Shown: positions 46,656 to 59,824 of the stretch, one piece after another
How the letters are laid out: every line of letters starts with the position of its first letter
Numbering within the stretch: position 1 is the stretch's first letter
NCBI GenBank assembly: GCA_020310875.1
Contig: CM035407.1
Span: 70,494,158-70,558,157, forward strand
Direction of reading: 5' to 3'
Length of the DNA: 64,000 nucleotides
Source: Ceratopteris richardii
Lineage: Eukaryota; Streptophyta; Polypodiopsida; Polypodiales; Pteridaceae
Program-made: the position numbers and the translations under genes
Notes under the pieces: model-generated
What the model was told of the DNA's origin: nothing
The model's database searches: none
Seen by the model: only the letters and a program-made list of their open reading frames with translations

Positions 46656-49215
46656 GTGAAGCTGGTTGTAGCAGCACCAACTCATCTTTGGATTGCATCC
46701 ACCATCTCTCTTCACATACCAAATATATCCAAACAACATATGATTTATAAATGTAGTGCTTTTCAATTTAGTAAGTTGCATAGGCAACCCTTCACTAAGA
46801 AAGGTTACATACATGGAGACCTATTGGATTTGGTCCACACAAATGTATGGGGACCAAGCAAGGGCCTTCTATTTGTGGATCCAGGTATTATGTGTCATTC
46901 ATTAATGATTGTAGCAAATGGACCATATTATATTTCATGAAACATAAAGATGAAGTGTTTTCATGTTTCGAAAATAATTTACCTTTTGTGGAGAATCAAA
47001 CAAGTAATACCCTAAAGATTAAGGTCAAATGAAGGGGGAGAATATTTCTCCCATGACTTTGATTCTTATCTCCAAGAGGGATGGATCAAAAGAGAGATTA
47101 CTACCAGATATACTCTTGAGAAAAACAGAGTGGTAGAGAGAAGGAATAGAACACTAGTGGAGGCTTCAAGATCAATACTCAATGAAAAGAGACTCCCCAA
47201 CTACTTGTGGGAAGAGGCAATATCAAAAACTACGTATTTTATCAATAGACTTCCATCAAAGGGTTTGGATGGAATGACATCATATGAGGCATGGAATGGA
47301 AGGAGACTTAGTTTTGATCACTATAGAATCTTTGGGTGCCTAGCATATGCATACATACCCTCATAGATTAGAGGCAAGTTTCATCCAAAGGCAAAGAAAT
47401 GCATCTTCATTGGATATGAACTTAATCAAAAAGGTTATGGGTTATACAATCCAAGCAACAAAGGCTTCATTATAATTAGAGATGTTGTGAAATCTTGGCT
47501 TGAAGATGATTGCAAGGAGATCAAATTACCTGATCACCTAGATGAGGACTTTACAACCTTACCAAAGAGAAATGAACACACAATTCAAGCATCAAGTGAT
47601 TATGATGATAATCAGAAGACTCCAAGAAGAGAAATCAACTCTAGGAATTTTAAAGGCAAATCCAAAGTGGACGAATTGAGGGATGTGGCAAAATCCTCTC
47701 AACAAACCATTAGAAGGTCAACTAGAGAAAAAAGAGAGGCAAAAAGGTATGGATATGATACTTCATCACTTATAAACATTCAACATATCTAGTAGAGGAC
47801 TCAAATTCTAAAGAACCCTCATCATATGAAGAAGCAAAAGAGAAGCCTAAATGGATGAGTGCTATGGAAGAAGATAGATGCTTTGCATGAAAATCAAACT
47901 TGGGAATTGGTACCCAAGACTCAATGTATGAAAGTCATAGGTTCATGGTGGATATATAAGGTAACTAAAACTTTTTATGGATCTATTAATATGTACAAAG
48001 CAAGGGTAGTGGCCAGACGATATGCACAAACACAAGTTCTTGATTATGAAGAAACATTTTCACCTATTGCAAAGATGCCTACCATTAGGGTGCTAAAGAG
48101 TATTGCATCTTCGAATAATTGGAAGATTTTTCAAATGGATGTAAACAATTCCCTTTTAAATGTATGAATATTTGAGGAGGTTTACGTGGCTCAACCTCTT
48201 GGTTTTGAATTCTCATCATGCCCAAAAAATGTATGCAGGTTAAAAAGTTTTGTATGGCTTGAAGAAAACCCTAAGGCTTGTAATCATATGTTTTTTACCT
48301 AATTGCTAGATAAAGGATTCAATGTGAGCAAAGCAGAACCTTCCTTCTTCATTAAGAGGAATCAATCATATTTCATATACTTATGTGTATATGTTGGTGA
48401 TATTATAATTACAGGTAATGATGCTAAAGGAATAAGGAAGATCCAACCCTTAGATGAAAAATGAATTTAAGATCAATGATCTTGTTTTACTCACATACTT
48501 CCTAGGATTGGAAGTAGTATATACAAAAAAAGGCATGTGCCTTGCTCAGAAAGAGGCATGTGCCTATGGAGATGAACTTGAAATTAGGTGCTCATGAAGG
48601 CAAGAAAATTGAGGATATGAGTAGCTATCAGAGTGGACTTGGAAGCTTGAATTATGCTGCACTAACTAGATTGGAAATTTCCTATGGATTGCGATTAGAG
48701 AGAATCAATTATCTTATGTGTCAACACATCAACAATTTGTAGATATGATGACAAAGGCTTCAGATGCAATAAAGCTAAACAGGTTTAAATCAATTATTGG
48801 ATTGCAAAAGATCTTGAAGGATTGAAGACTCAAGCTTCCTAGGCTTAAGGGGGAGTTGTTGGTGCAAATAGCAAGCCTAAGAGTTTTTCTAAGCTTTATG
48901 GACTACTCTCACAAGTCATCCCATTCAAACATGGTCATGAGAACACATGGTTATAAAACCTCTAAGAGTAAAATCTTGTATATCTACTTTAGTCATTTCT
49001 AATAGTTTCGAGTGCAAAGCAATACCATTATGATAGGAAGCTAAATCCACGAGTTTTTTTAGTTAGAACCAAAGCAATAGCATCCTTAAATCTAGGATCA
49101 CTTTTAAGTGGAGCATTAATCATATTGAAATCTCAAGATTATGTATAAAACTATCCTCTTCAAGTCATGGCATATATTGAGCTATTTTGATTTCTTTAGA
49201 CTAGGATTTTGAGTC
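46656..49215 (+). mobile_element. Copia-6: degenerate integrase-RT-RNase H with 3' LTR
   Basis: Plus strand, same family, starting inside the integrase zinc finger (QHMIYKCSAFQFSKLHRQPF, about 46735). Then the integrase core (VHTNVWGP, FINDCSKWTILYF), 47130-47366 (LPNYLWEEA, GCLAYAYIPS), 47487-47792 and RT (47859-48167: TWELVPKTQCMKVIGS, LDYEETFSPIAKMP; 48380 VYVGDIIITGND). A deletion removes most of RNase H (about 48700). The purine tract and LTR start TGTTGGTGC at 48856; the LTR is cut at about 49215 by Gypsy-D. Many stops and frameshifts. Confidence 0.82.
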
Positions 49216-49220
49216 CATTA

Positions 49221-50860
49221 TCATTGTATGTGTATCTTGTGCTTTGTTGGCTTGGATTCCAACGTCATTGGGATCCTATGGGAAAATATATATGGATCCA
49301 CTCCCTTCAAATCCTTGTAATTCCAAGAGAACACATCTCTATATTCTCTTAATACATTGATCAAATCTTTTTCTTCTTCATCACTTAGATCATGTCCTAT
49401 GTATGTGCATCTCTCTTCTTTGTCTCCTATTGTCACTAATATTTCCTTGTTTTTTTCTTTATTATCGTATGCCTCTCCCATAAGAGCTTCTCTCTTTGGC
49501 ATCCTTACCATGATTTTGCTATCTTCTATCTCATACTTCTTGAAACTTTTTTGTACTTCAAACAATGATTCTTCTTCTTCTTCTTCTTCTTCTTCTTCTT
49601 CTTCTTCTTCTTCTTCTTGGGTGGAGGATTTCTTCTTTCTATTGGTTTTCTTAATTTATGTATCTACTTGAGTAACTACCATCACATCATGCTTATAATA
49701 TATTCCTTGAATTTAAGCCTTTACCATGTATATGTACTCTTCTTCCAAAGAACAAAAAGGCTCCATAATGATGGATTATGAGTCCACATCACTTGCTTCT
49801 TCTGGAACATCGATATTAGGTTCACATTCCTTGATGAAGGGTTGAAATATGATGGATTCCACTATGAATGCCAAAATACCATAGCTATCTTCATCACAAT
49901 GGGGTGTCCATTGTTCTTTGCTCTCAGCTATGTCCATTGTTGCTAATATCTATGCCCAACCGTGAAGTTCAAAATCTTCATCTGGAAATAACATAGGCAT
50001 GTAGGCTAGGTCTTGAACTGATCTATGATTTCTTGTGGCACCTATGTTTCTAGCTTCTAGTCTCTATCCCTCTTCTACTGTAACTTTCAACATCCATGAG
50101 GGATATGATCCTATGGAGTGAACGATGTCCATACCCATTGATGTTTTATGGATGGAATTCCATTGCAACATCTCTATGAGAATAATCTTTGAGGTTGACT
50201 TTGGTAGCTGCCCCTAAATGTTGTAAGTACTAGGAATCGGTTCCCCAATCATGTACTATCTGCAACTATCTCATGAATGGTCTATCTAGAAAATCATCTC
50301 GTAGACATGATTCTTTTTGAATGCACATATGGAAAATGTATGCTCAAAGTCTACACCACAAGTAGTGAGAGTGACACCTTCTAGCAATCTTAGCGGCGTT
50401 TCTATATGTTTGTATGTCATTTGTAGATTCATTCAGATTTTAAAGCTATTTTTCCCCAACATTTTCATGAGTGGTGGTAATGGCAAGTTCTACTCATGAG
50501 TCTAAGATTGCCTTTCTCATGTATCCTTGGTTTATGATAGGGAGATAATTATTTCCTTCTTCTCCTTCACTCATATATGCTCTCTTATCTATAGGTATCT
50601 CTAGCATTTTTCTCTATGATCCTACCTAAGAGTGGGAATTAGCAACCTTTGGTAATTAGTTTTCTACATGCTTCCACAACTTTGGTTTAACTTTTAGTAG
50701 CTCTCCTAAAGTGAGATGACACTCCACTTTAGTGTTCCTAACTACTTCAGTGTTCGTAGGTAGAACTAAATCGTCATTTCTTATCATAATCATGGAAGTT
50801 CTCATTTGAATAGACTTTGATTCCCAACATCCTGTGAAATGAGGCAATTCTTGCAAGAAA
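49221..50860 (-). pseudogene. Gypsy-D: fragment related to Gypsy-C (protease to pre-RT)
   Basis: On the minus strand 49565-49221 reads the acidic pre-RT linker (KYEIEDSKIMVRMPKREAL, GEAYDNKEKNKEI, EYRDVFSWNYKDLKGVDP, RIPMTLESKP), closely matching residues 820-925 of the Gypsy-C 944-codon frame. Near 50500 KAILDS marks a broken protease. Positions 50856-50656 match the region before the protease (HLTLGELLKVKPKL). A (TTC)n run at 49570-49618 encodes poly-Glu here. Neither gag nor RT is kept. Confidence 0.8.
49570..49618. repeat. (TTC)n trinucleotide microsatellite
   Basis: About 16 perfect TTC repeats lying in the acidic linker of Gypsy-D; poly-Glu on the coding (minus) strand. Confidence 0.97.
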
Positions 50861-51179
50861 TCGTAATAAAATACTAATCATTCACTTGATTGCACATATT
50901 TGTTCTCTTTGTATATAGAGGGAATGTCTTGAAGGAATTGATGGTGAAGATCATCTATCTCCTTTATGGGTGGTGGAGTTACCTACTCCATTCCACATCT
51001 TTCTTCTTGAATTTCTCTTAAGAATCCTTGTGATTACTTATTGATTGAAAGAGAAATTCATCCCTATGTTGAATTAGAAACATATGACTTCACTAGTGAG
51101 AATTCTGTTGTTGTACATCTTGTGGAATGAGCCTCCTTCAGCACTAAATGGTAGAGTTTAGATGCCAATTTAGCATGTG

Positions 51180-52040
51180 GCTTTCTTGTGATGAGCGGCT
51201 TTCCTATGATGAGCAACTTTCCTAGCCTTTGTCATGAGTATATTCCTTTGTTACCTCAAATTGAAGGATTTGTTGGCACCTTTTTGGGGGCCCCACAACC
51301 TCTAGTCTCCATTGTGGTCAAGGCTATGGGCCTTTTGTTAGTGAGGATACACATCTCTAACCCTGCATAGTTACCACAAGAGTTTGAGCTTTTTCTTCTT
51401 TTAGGGGATTGGTTGATTTAGAGGGTCAAGTACTCGGGCATTCTAAAGAAATGTTTTGAATGTTGCAAGGTTGGTAGCCTTGCAAAGGTCTACCCTATGA
51501 GGACTAGGCACCAGACTAGGTAGCATTCTCGATAGGAGACACATTGGACCCTATGCAGGCAGCTTGTCTTCCCTCCCCATCTCGAGATCCACCAGGTTTT
51601 TTGCCTCTAGAGGAGGGTGGGTTTTCGCACCATCTTGATGCCCTAACTACTCCAACTAATCCTTCCTTGTCTATCATGAGGTTGTGGTAGCCTCAATGAT
51701 AGTAGCACTGTCAGTGTCTTGATAGGCTTTTGTTCCCAAGAGTAACCATTTCATTGCACTCCAAGAGGATTTACTTGCCACCCTTGGCATAGACTTGGAG
51801 TAGGATCCTACCCTTTCTATTTCTAGTCCTTCAATGTCCTCTCTTAGACCTTCGATCTCTCTCTGGACCCATCACAAGCCTCGTACTATGTCTGTGTGCT
51901 CCTGGTGGTTCCTTGACAATGATTTCTTGGTGAGGCAGGTGGTCCATGAGGGACTGTCTTCTTCACATCCTCCTATCATAGTGGCTACATTGCCCTTGGC
52001 TATTATTCCCCTTGGAATAGTGAGTTTTTATTAGCACTTG
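51180..52040 (+). pseudogene. LINE ORF1-like remnant (plant L1 type)
   Basis: Resembles the nucleic-acid-binding ORF1 of plant L1 elements: FVGTFLGAPQPL and LVRIHISNP (DUF4283-like part), then the linker DWLI*RVKYSGILKKCFECC, corresponding to the family pattern W.Q.V.YE..P.FC..C. It ends in a degraded knuckle (CFECCKVGSLAKVYP; the His is lost). Stops and frame breaks throughout. It precedes the endonuclease region on the same strand. Confidence 0.6.
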
Positions 52041-52584
52041 CGAGGAGAGTGCATCAGGTATGAATTCTCATAGTTCTTTGGTGCACACAAGGACTCAGTC
52101 TGTTCTCCTAATCGGTGCATGTTGTGTCTCTTGCACCTCTTAGCTTGAGTTGGTTGGAGTGGAGAGTTGCCTTGTTTTTTCCACTATACGAAGCCTACCA
52201 TCTTGATTGGTCTCTTGGGGAGGCATTGCACTTAGATTATTGAGTTCTCGAACCACCTTGGGAAGCTTGATTGCACTAACCTTTTTATCAGAGCCTAGGA
52301 TAAAACTTAGTTTCTCTTCATTCTTGGTCCTGAAGAGATACCGATCATTTTGTATGTGATTGCAAACACTTGTAATGCACCTTGTTATATGTATATACAT
52401 GAGGAGGAGCTCGACCAAGAGTGACATAGGAGTCTGATGAGCCTACTTGGCTCAGCTTTTGCATGGTTCTCCCTAAGCAGTTGGCTTCTTATTAAAGACA
52501 TTTGGACTCAGTTTGCTCCCCATCCAAACTAGCCTCGAAGATGGCTCATTTTGTTGTAGGAACAACCTCTTGGCTTGCCCCGTC

Positions 52585-53420
52585 TCCATGAGGATTCTTT
52601 CATGGAATGTTCAAGGATTAGGTGGGCTATAATTCTTGTGTTATAGAGCTCACCTTTGATAGAAGCTCTACCAATCCTTAATTGTTGGGCCCATTGATAC
52701 TTTTATGCTTCAGGAAGATCATCTTTCCTTGAGCCCTACATGGAAATGTAGAGAACTCTAGCAGAGTCATGGCGAGGTCTTTTGGTTGGGTTGCTACGGA
52801 TGCAATAGGTCCAGGTGGTCCGTGGAGTCCATGATCATAGATAGAGGGGAGATTATCCTAGATAGGGCCATTTGGTTGATGTTATAGTAGGGGGGGCATT
52901 AGATATGGCTTCATGAATCTTTATGCTCCAAACCATGAGTGATCATGCCACTTTTTGTTCTTAGATCATTGATGCAATACCAAGTGTGGATGCTTCGTGT
53001 GTCACTGGTGAATTTAACGTGATTGAGGTCTTTGAGGAACACGAAGGAGGGAGCCAGATCACTATGCATGAATTTGAACTTTCAACTTGGGAGAGATTAT
53101 GTTTGACTTGAGCTTGCATGATGCATGGCACACTAGGAGCTTTGTTAGAGAGAGAAGCAGTCTCCATTTCTCAAGCTCAAACAAATGGGTTGGTGGGATG
53201 AATCTCTCATGGATTGATCGCATTTACATAAGTGATGTATTGGCTAATTGTGGTGGTATGATATGTATTGTGGTGGGTTCATGCTTGTCAGATCATGCCC
53301 CTATGGTTCTCACCTTTAGGGAGGGAGCTACTAAGGGCTCCCTAGTTCTGCATATGTTTGAGCAGATTCATCTTGATGGGCACCTAGCTAATAACATTGT
53401 GGCAATTTGTTGCTAGTTGT
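52585..53420 (+). pseudogene. LINE endonuclease (APE type) remnant
   Basis: The endonuclease nicks target DNA for LINE insertion. It begins MRILSWNVQGLGG at about 52590, the characteristic start of plant L1 ORF2. Positions 53087-53416 carry the domain end: SLHDAWHTRSF, SWIDRIYISD and the catalytic SDHAPMVL. Between them the frame is broken (near 52690, 52880 and 53040). No reverse transcriptase is recognisable downstream, so ORF2 is truncated. Confidence 0.8.
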
Positions 53421-54377
53421 CATGGGACAAGGGCTCTCAGGCTCAATCCTATGCTACTCACCTTTGGCATATTAGTTTGTATTTGTATGAGGTGAGCACC
53501 AAATGACTTGCTCATCTTCGGGAGGTCAAGCGCTGCTTCCACAAAGTTGTCCCCTCCCTAGAACATTTCCTAGAGCACTGTTTGGATTGCCAGTGCACTA
53601 GATCACAACTTGCCCAAGCACAACAAGAGTTTGAACATCAAGGATAGGTGATCTTCCTTCTTCCATCATAGGTAGGCTTCTCGCTAAACACAGGTTGGTG
53701 ATCATATTTCTAATGCATTTTTCTTTGAGGTTTGTTACAGGTTACATGTTTGCTAAAGCAAGCTCAAGCATCTCTTTCTCACTAAATAACTTAATTTGAA
53801 GGCTTTTGAACCTTAGAAAAGTCAAAGCACATGTTTCAAGGTGCAACCTTATCCAAGAGGAGGCATTGAAGCAGCAAAGACACTCCAATGAAGAGACAAA
53901 GTTACACGGCAGCTGAAGAGACAAGGAGGGCTTATGAAGAGCATTGAGGACATATGAAGAGTCATGGAAGGGTCTCTTGGATTTTTAAGCACCATCCAAG
54001 CTCATTCTGAGTGTGTGTGGATGGTAGGAAGTTAGGGTGCTGCTCATACATGTGCTATTGAGACATTGTCTATCATGGTAGTTTATATTCTCTTGTATAT
54101 CTCACTAACCTTTCCAAAGGGTGCTAAATTTCTAGTGTAGCATGTAAGGACTTCATTTATGCTTTGTAGGAAGTTCCATTTTAAGAATTATTATACTTCT
54201 TGCAAAGATTACAAAGCAAGTATTCTATATCCAAAAGGGTTTTTCCAAATTCTTCTTGTACTATGAGTTATAGCTACTTCTTTGACTACTTGATTATCTC
54301 TAAACCTAAAAAGGAAAACTAGTCTATCTTGTGTGGTTGTGTTGATTGGCCTAGAGGTGTTCAAAGGTCAGAATGTT
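53421..54377. other. Unassigned stretch after the LINE
   Basis: The first 200-250 bp may continue ORF2 (short frames only). The rest shows no domain, LTR or RNA signal. Confidence 0.35.
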
Positions 54378-54785
54378 TAACCTTGTGCCATATGCGATAA
54401 GACCAACCACACCACTCAGAATCGCTGGTTCAATGGGAAGACTCAGAAAGGAAGTGGAAGAGGTGGATATGGCAGCAATAGAGGCAGAGGTGGACACAAA
54501 TTCAACAATAAAAATAGAAGCTATAATAGAAGGGACTACAACAATTATTCAGAAGATCAACCACATGAAGACTCATTGCTTCTTATGAATCTAAGCCACA
54601 AAGAAGCTAAAGAAGATGATCATTTGTTCTACATAGATTTAGGATGTTCGAATCATGTTGCTGGCAACATTGCTCTTCTTTCTTATTTGGAAAGTCTAAA
54701 GCATAGACATGAAGTGCAAACAAGGGATGACACAAAGCACAATGTGGAGAAGATTGGTAATGTCAAAGCTTCTATAGGAAAGTGA
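54378..54785 (+). pseudogene. Copia-7a: gag tail and protease fragment
   Basis: Plus strand: a decayed knuckle (CDKTNHTTQNRW), a Gly/Arg/Asn-rich tail, then FYIDLGCSNHVAGNIALLSYLE and HEVQTRDDTKHNVEKIGNV. These match the Copia-1 protease and the Copia-5 segment closely. It ends at a TGA at 54783 and unrelated sequence follows. Confidence 0.85.
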
Positions 54786-55600
54786 ATTGATTCCCTCCAA
54801 CAACCATTCCCACCTTCATTAGAATTCAAAATCCACTTGTAGAAGTCGTGGAGCACTCCTAGAGTCTATACAAAGACTTGAAATCACTTGTACATTACAT
54901 GGAAGCAATATACATACACTTGTGACCATCGTTGTCTTGCTCCTTCAATCCTCTGCATTATCTTCTTCGCCAACAGTAATCTTGCAGAGGCTCCTGCTCT
55001 CTCTCGAGAGCTCCAAATTGAGTGCAACATGGCTCATTGGAAAGGTATTAGTGTCTACATTATCCCTATACATTTTCATAGCATTTTGGTCAGTATATTG
55101 AGAGAAATCTGAGTTTTGTTTTCTCAGAGTCAATCTCTACGTATTCCTAAAAAATAGGAAGTACCACCGGTGAATGCTCATTCATTCCTATAGCATATTT
55201 TGCTTAGTACTTATACTTTTGTGCATTCTATACACTCAACCCTATGTTTATCACTCCCATAAAAGGATTTTTTCTAATTGTAATCACGCTGGTCGCTATG
55301 GGAATTTGAAGTTCATTGTCTCTTCCATAGATAGTAAGTTTTTTGAGCTAGTCGATCCGCGAAACTATCTGTTTTGTATCAACTCATTCTCTTTGATGCT
55401 CCAAAGTACCTAGTGTGTTTCTTTGCACTTATCACATGCTTATAAGGTCTATTTGAGTCTCCATAATCTCAAGGGCTGGTCTTGTGCTAGTTGGCTAGAC
55501 CAAACATCGTCGCTTCGAAACACATTTTGCTACCTTCTACAAGCTTCTCCAAGTTCTTTCAATAAAATGGTATTTGTGAATGAAGAGATAGGGAGATTGG
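54786..55600. other. Unassigned stretch interrupting copia sequence
   Basis: No coding similarity or LTR ends recognised. It separates a protease fragment from an integrase fragment of a different copia type, so it may be unidentified insertion or LTR sequence. Confidence 0.35.
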
Positions 55601-57039
55601 AAAGGTAGCTAGATGCATGTTAAATGAAATGAATGTTCCATTTACATATTGGGCTAATGAAAAACATATAGCTTCTTACTTGGTGAAAAGGATGACCACA
55701 TCAGGAGCTCATGATGCTACTCGAGATGAGGTTTATTACCAAAGGAATCCTGAATCGTCACATCTAAGGATTTTTGAATGTGTATGCTATGTCCATGTAC
55801 CTCAAGAGGTGAGGGAATGTAAGATGGATGCTATGGCAAAGAAGTGTATCTTTATAGCTTACTCTATAGAACAAAAGGGGTATAGATGTTACAATCCCAT
55901 CATAAACAATCCTAGAGTGTCAAGGGATGTGGTATTTGATGAACTTAAGCCATATTATGAACCACCTAATGCATTAAAAGTTGAAAATATTGGGGAAGCA
56001 AAAATAATCTATGAAGGAAAAACTCAGGTTAGCATAAGTTTGAGTGACCCCTCCACTTTGAGTCCATCAAGGGGTCCTTCATCACTCAAAGGAAAAGAGA
56101 AGGAAGATGAACCAAGTTTAGCATGCAGCCAAAACCAATACGATAAGAGTAACGTGGGAAGGGACTTCCATTCTAGTGAGGATGGAGATGATTTTGAAGA
56201 GGTAGTGACTCCTAATGTGAAACACAAGAGGGACTTGAAAAAGTATTCTACCACGGGTAATGAGAGGAGGTGAGAGAGGGTTAAACATCCTATTCAAAGG
56301 CTAACATATGATAGCTTCATTGTTAGGCATTATGCTTTTATGTCTCAGGTTGTGAAGGACAAGGAACCGTGCACATATGAAGAGATGGATGCTCTTCATC
56401 AAAACTAGACATGGGAGCTTGCACCTAGGCAAGATGACATGAAAGTGGTTGTCAAATAGCTGGGTCTACAAGATCAAAAGGAACTCGGATGGATCCAAAG
56501 CTAGGTATAAAGCTACACTTGTAGCTAAGGTTTTTACCCAAACACATGGCATAGATTATGAAGAGACATTAAGTCATGTTGAGAAAATGAGTATACTTAG
56601 GACATTGATTGCCATTGCATTTTCCAAAAGGTGGAATTTGTTCCAATTATACATTAAGAATGCTTTTGTGAATGGTTGTCTTAAAGAGACTATTTAAATG
56701 CAACAACCCATGGGATATGAGGACTCAAGAAACCCTTATTTTGTATGCAGACTCAAGAAAGTTTTGTATGCACACTCAAGGGCATGGAATAAAAGGCTTG
56801 TTAAGTACCTTATGAGATGTGGATATGTAGCAAGTTATGTTGATCCTTCACTTTATGTAAAAAGGCTTGATATGAAATTTGTGCACATATGCATATATGT
56901 TGGTGATTTAACCATAGCAAGTGATGATGATGTAGGTTTCAAGGATATCAAGGATATCAAGGAAAAAATTTGGTAAGGAATTTGAAATTTTAGATCTTGG
57001 TGTGCTAAAGTACTTCTTAGGCATCGAGATTGTATATGT
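55600..57039 (+). pseudogene. Copia-7b: integrase C-terminus and RT fragment
   Basis: Positions 55617-56273 (218 codons) read the integrase end: LNEMNVPFTYWANEKHIAS, LRIFECVCYVHVP, KCIFIAYSIEQKGYRCYNP and SRDVVFDELKPYY. RT follows in broken frames: 56449-56697 (WVYKIKRNSDGSKARYKA, GIDYEETLSHVEKM, LYIKNAFVNG), then 56698-56976 (MQQPMGYED, YVGDLTIASDD, catalytic Asp pair changed to GD). It ends at FLGIEIVYV, where a TG marks the start of the Copia-8 LTR. Confidence 0.82.
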
Positions 57040-58050
57040 TGTTGGAGCAAAGAATTCCCTAATTGATAATTATGGAGAACTTAAAGCAATTCAGAAATCA
57101 AAGTGAAGCCAAAGAAGTTAGTGGAGATAGTGAAGAGATCTCAGAAGTGTAGCTTGTATACATATCTACATTACAGATAAAACTTCTTGTACAATGAGTA
57201 TAGTTGATAATTAGAATGATAAGAAGTAATGTAATAAACAAGGGATGAGTCTAGAAGTGTATGTATATAAGTCAATAAAGTAAAGAAATGAGTGAGAGAG
57301 TCATTAGAAGCCAAGTGTCCATGAGATAGATGTGTAGAGAGACATCTTCAGGAGCTAGCGTCGAGTCTTCCTTTGATTTCTCTCAGCCTGATCAAGTGGA
57401 TGAGGAAATCTTTTGTACACATCTAATCTAGAAGCCAATCAAGCTACGTTCAAAGTTTCATGGTCTAATTTCTTTTAGGCTATATGTATGATCAATAGAA
57501 ACATGCATATGTAAAGTCTGCTGATAGAACTCCCAGAGTCATGCATATTTTTGTGTTAATGTTTTGCTTGGCTCTCAATGTATAGTGTAAATTTTTTGAT
57601 GAATAAGCATTCAAAATCTAAGTTAGAAGGTAAGGAAGCTATGGCTAAAAGCATTTAGCAAAACCGGACTTGTGCTGTGAGAAATCAATCTTAGAAGTTG
57701 ACTATGTCAAAGTCACTTGTTCAAGAAGACAAATTTTTGACATATCTTTAATCTTAATGATCAAATCAGAGTTTTAATGATTCTTTTGAAGGTTTAATGG
57801 ATGTTATGATTGTGCAAAGGTAGCATGGAGGTATTTATATCATTATATTGAAGAAATGTGAAGATATGTGTAGGTAATGAAGTTAATCTCTGAAGCAGAC
57901 TTCTTGAAGAAGAAGAAATTTCACTCAGAGAAGTGATTGTGAATGATTTTGTAAATCAAGGTAACGTTTGTGTAAAGTTTGGTTTATGATTGATATAGAG
58001 GTGTTCTTAAATCAGTATAGATCAAGCCTTTGGAGATATAGAGATCTCCA
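57040..58050 (+). repeat. Copia-8 5' LTR
   Basis: Starts TGTTGGAGCAAAG and ends before the primer site. It has a TATA-like TATATAAGTCAATAAAG segment at about 57265. The sequence is unlike the TGTTGGTG LTR family of Copia-1, -5, -6 and -9. No partner 3' LTR is present in the window. Confidence 0.7.
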
Positions 58051-58054
58051 ACGG

Positions 58055-58066
58055 TGGTATTAGAGC
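58055..58066 (+). promoter_or_regulatory. Copia-8 primer-binding site (decayed)
   Basis: TGGTATTAGAGC differs by one base from the tRNA-iMet site TGGTATCAGAGC and lies just after the LTR end. Confidence 0.8.
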
Positions 58067-58285
58067 AAAAGTTGCAATATAAAGTGAAGTAAAGAGCATT
58101 GGAAGTCCCGACTGTTGCAGACATCAAAGTTTCTTCTAATTGAAGGTGGACAAGATCAAATTCTTGAAGGCAACCTGAAGAAGTGTGAAGATTGAGCTCC
58201 AAAGGATCTGAAGGACTGAAGCTTTGCATTAAAGGTACAAAGTATTTTCATTCATCCTAATATTTGCAGAAGACAAAGATCAAAG

Positions 58286-58770
58286 ATGGGAGAAAGCTTG
58301 CAGATTGATAAGCTAAATAGGGAGAACTATCAAGCTTGGTCTATGAGGATGGAGGCACATGTCATGAGCAAAGATTTGATGGCATTCATCACAGGAGAAG
58401 AAGAAAAGCCAAAGTTTGAAGATCCTAGTGTTCCAACTAGGGAAGAGTTTGCATATTTGAAGAACTAGATGAAGAAGGATGCTCAAGCTAGGAGCATCAT
58501 TTACGTGGCTGTAAATGATTATCTTCTACCTCGTATTAGAGGATAAGAAAGTGCAACAGATGTGTGGAATTCTTTGGAAAAGCATTTTCAAAATACAACC
58601 AAGTCAAGGAATTCCTCCTTATGGGCTGAGTTCACAACCTTCAAGAAGAAGAGCTCACAATCAATTTTTGATTAGGTGGCAAGAATGAAGGATATTGCAG
58701 ATAGCTTGAGAGCAGTAGATGAAGATATTGAGGAAGATAAGTTGGTAAGACAAATACTTATAGGTCTGAG
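58286..58770 (+). pseudogene. Copia-8 gag, truncated
   Basis: Starts MGESLQIDKLNRENYQAWSM and continues through ATDVWNSLEKHFQ, SLWAEFTTFKK and DIEEDKLVRQILIGL, the UBN2-type copia gag. Stops follow LKN (58466), IRG, and SIFD. It is cut at about 58770, where RT sequence of another family begins. Confidence 0.85.
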
Positions 58771-59790
58771 AGTAAGGCAGATACTTCTCTATTCATCAAG
58801 AGAAGTAATATAGAGGTAATATACCTATGTGTATATGTTGATGACATTATACTTACAGGTAATGATGCTAATGGCATCAAAAAAATCAAGAATCAGATGA
58901 TGAAGGAGTTCAAGATCAGTGATCTTGGATTACTAAAGTATTTCCTTGGACTTGAGTTAGTTTATACTAACTCTGGAATCTACATAACTCAGAGAAAGTT
59001 TATACAGGATATGTTGAAGAAGTTTAAATTGCAGGATGCCAAAGTTGCAAGTACTCCAATGGAGGTAAATCTGAAATTAAGTGCACATGAAGGTGATGTA
59101 CTTGATGACATTACAGGTTATCAAAGCATTGTGGGTAGAATGAATTATGCTACCTTGACAAGGATAGATATTGCTTATGGAGTCAGTGTGCTGAGTCAGT
59201 TTATGCACAAGCCTAGGGCACCTCACTTAGAGGCTGCCAAAAGGATCTTGAAATACCTCAAGGGTACTCAACATCATGGTTTGTATTTCCCTTACACTTC
59301 AGACTTGGATATTAAGATTTATTTAGATGCAGATTGGGCAGGAAGCAAAGATGATAGAAGGAGCACTTCTCGATATATCTCATTTGCAAGTGATAAGCCA
59401 ATATCATGGTCTTCAAAGAAGCAACCTATTGTCGCTTTATCTTCTACAGAGGCAGAGTATAGAGGATTGGCCAATGCCACTCAAGAAGCCATATGGATCA
59501 TACTATTATATACAGAATTGGGTCTATATACTACTTCTCCAATAATCTTTGGAGACAATACAAGTTCACTCCACCTTGCAGCTAATCCTATTTATCATGC
59601 TAGGACCAAACATATAGAGGTGCACTACCATTATGTGAGAGAAAAACTATTGAGCAAAGATACTCAGTTATCTTATGTATCAACCAATATGCAATGTGCA
59701 GACTTGTTAACCAAAGCATTAGATGGTACAAAACTTTTCAGGTTCAAGTCAATAATTGGATTGCAGGATATTCAAGAAGATCAAAGGTGA
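58771..59790 (+). pseudogene. Copia-9 RT (3' half) and RNase H
   Basis: The frame is open from the junction: KADTSLFIKRSN, YVDDIILTGND, KYFLGLELVYTNSGIYITQ, TRIDIAYGVSVLSQFMH. RNase H: IYLDADWAGSKDDRRSTS, SSKKQPIVALSSTEAEY, FGDNTSSLHLA. The end is LLTKALDGTKLFRFKSIIG. Very close to Copia-1 in the same domains. Everything upstream of the RT catalytic box is missing. Confidence 0.92.
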
Positions 59791-59824
59791 AGATCAAGCC
59801 AAGATGTTTGTCTTGAGGGGGAGT

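Noticed and set aside
54786-55600. Solo LTR interrupting Copia-7
   Set aside because: No matching terminal dinucleotides or similarity to other LTRs in the window that I could see.
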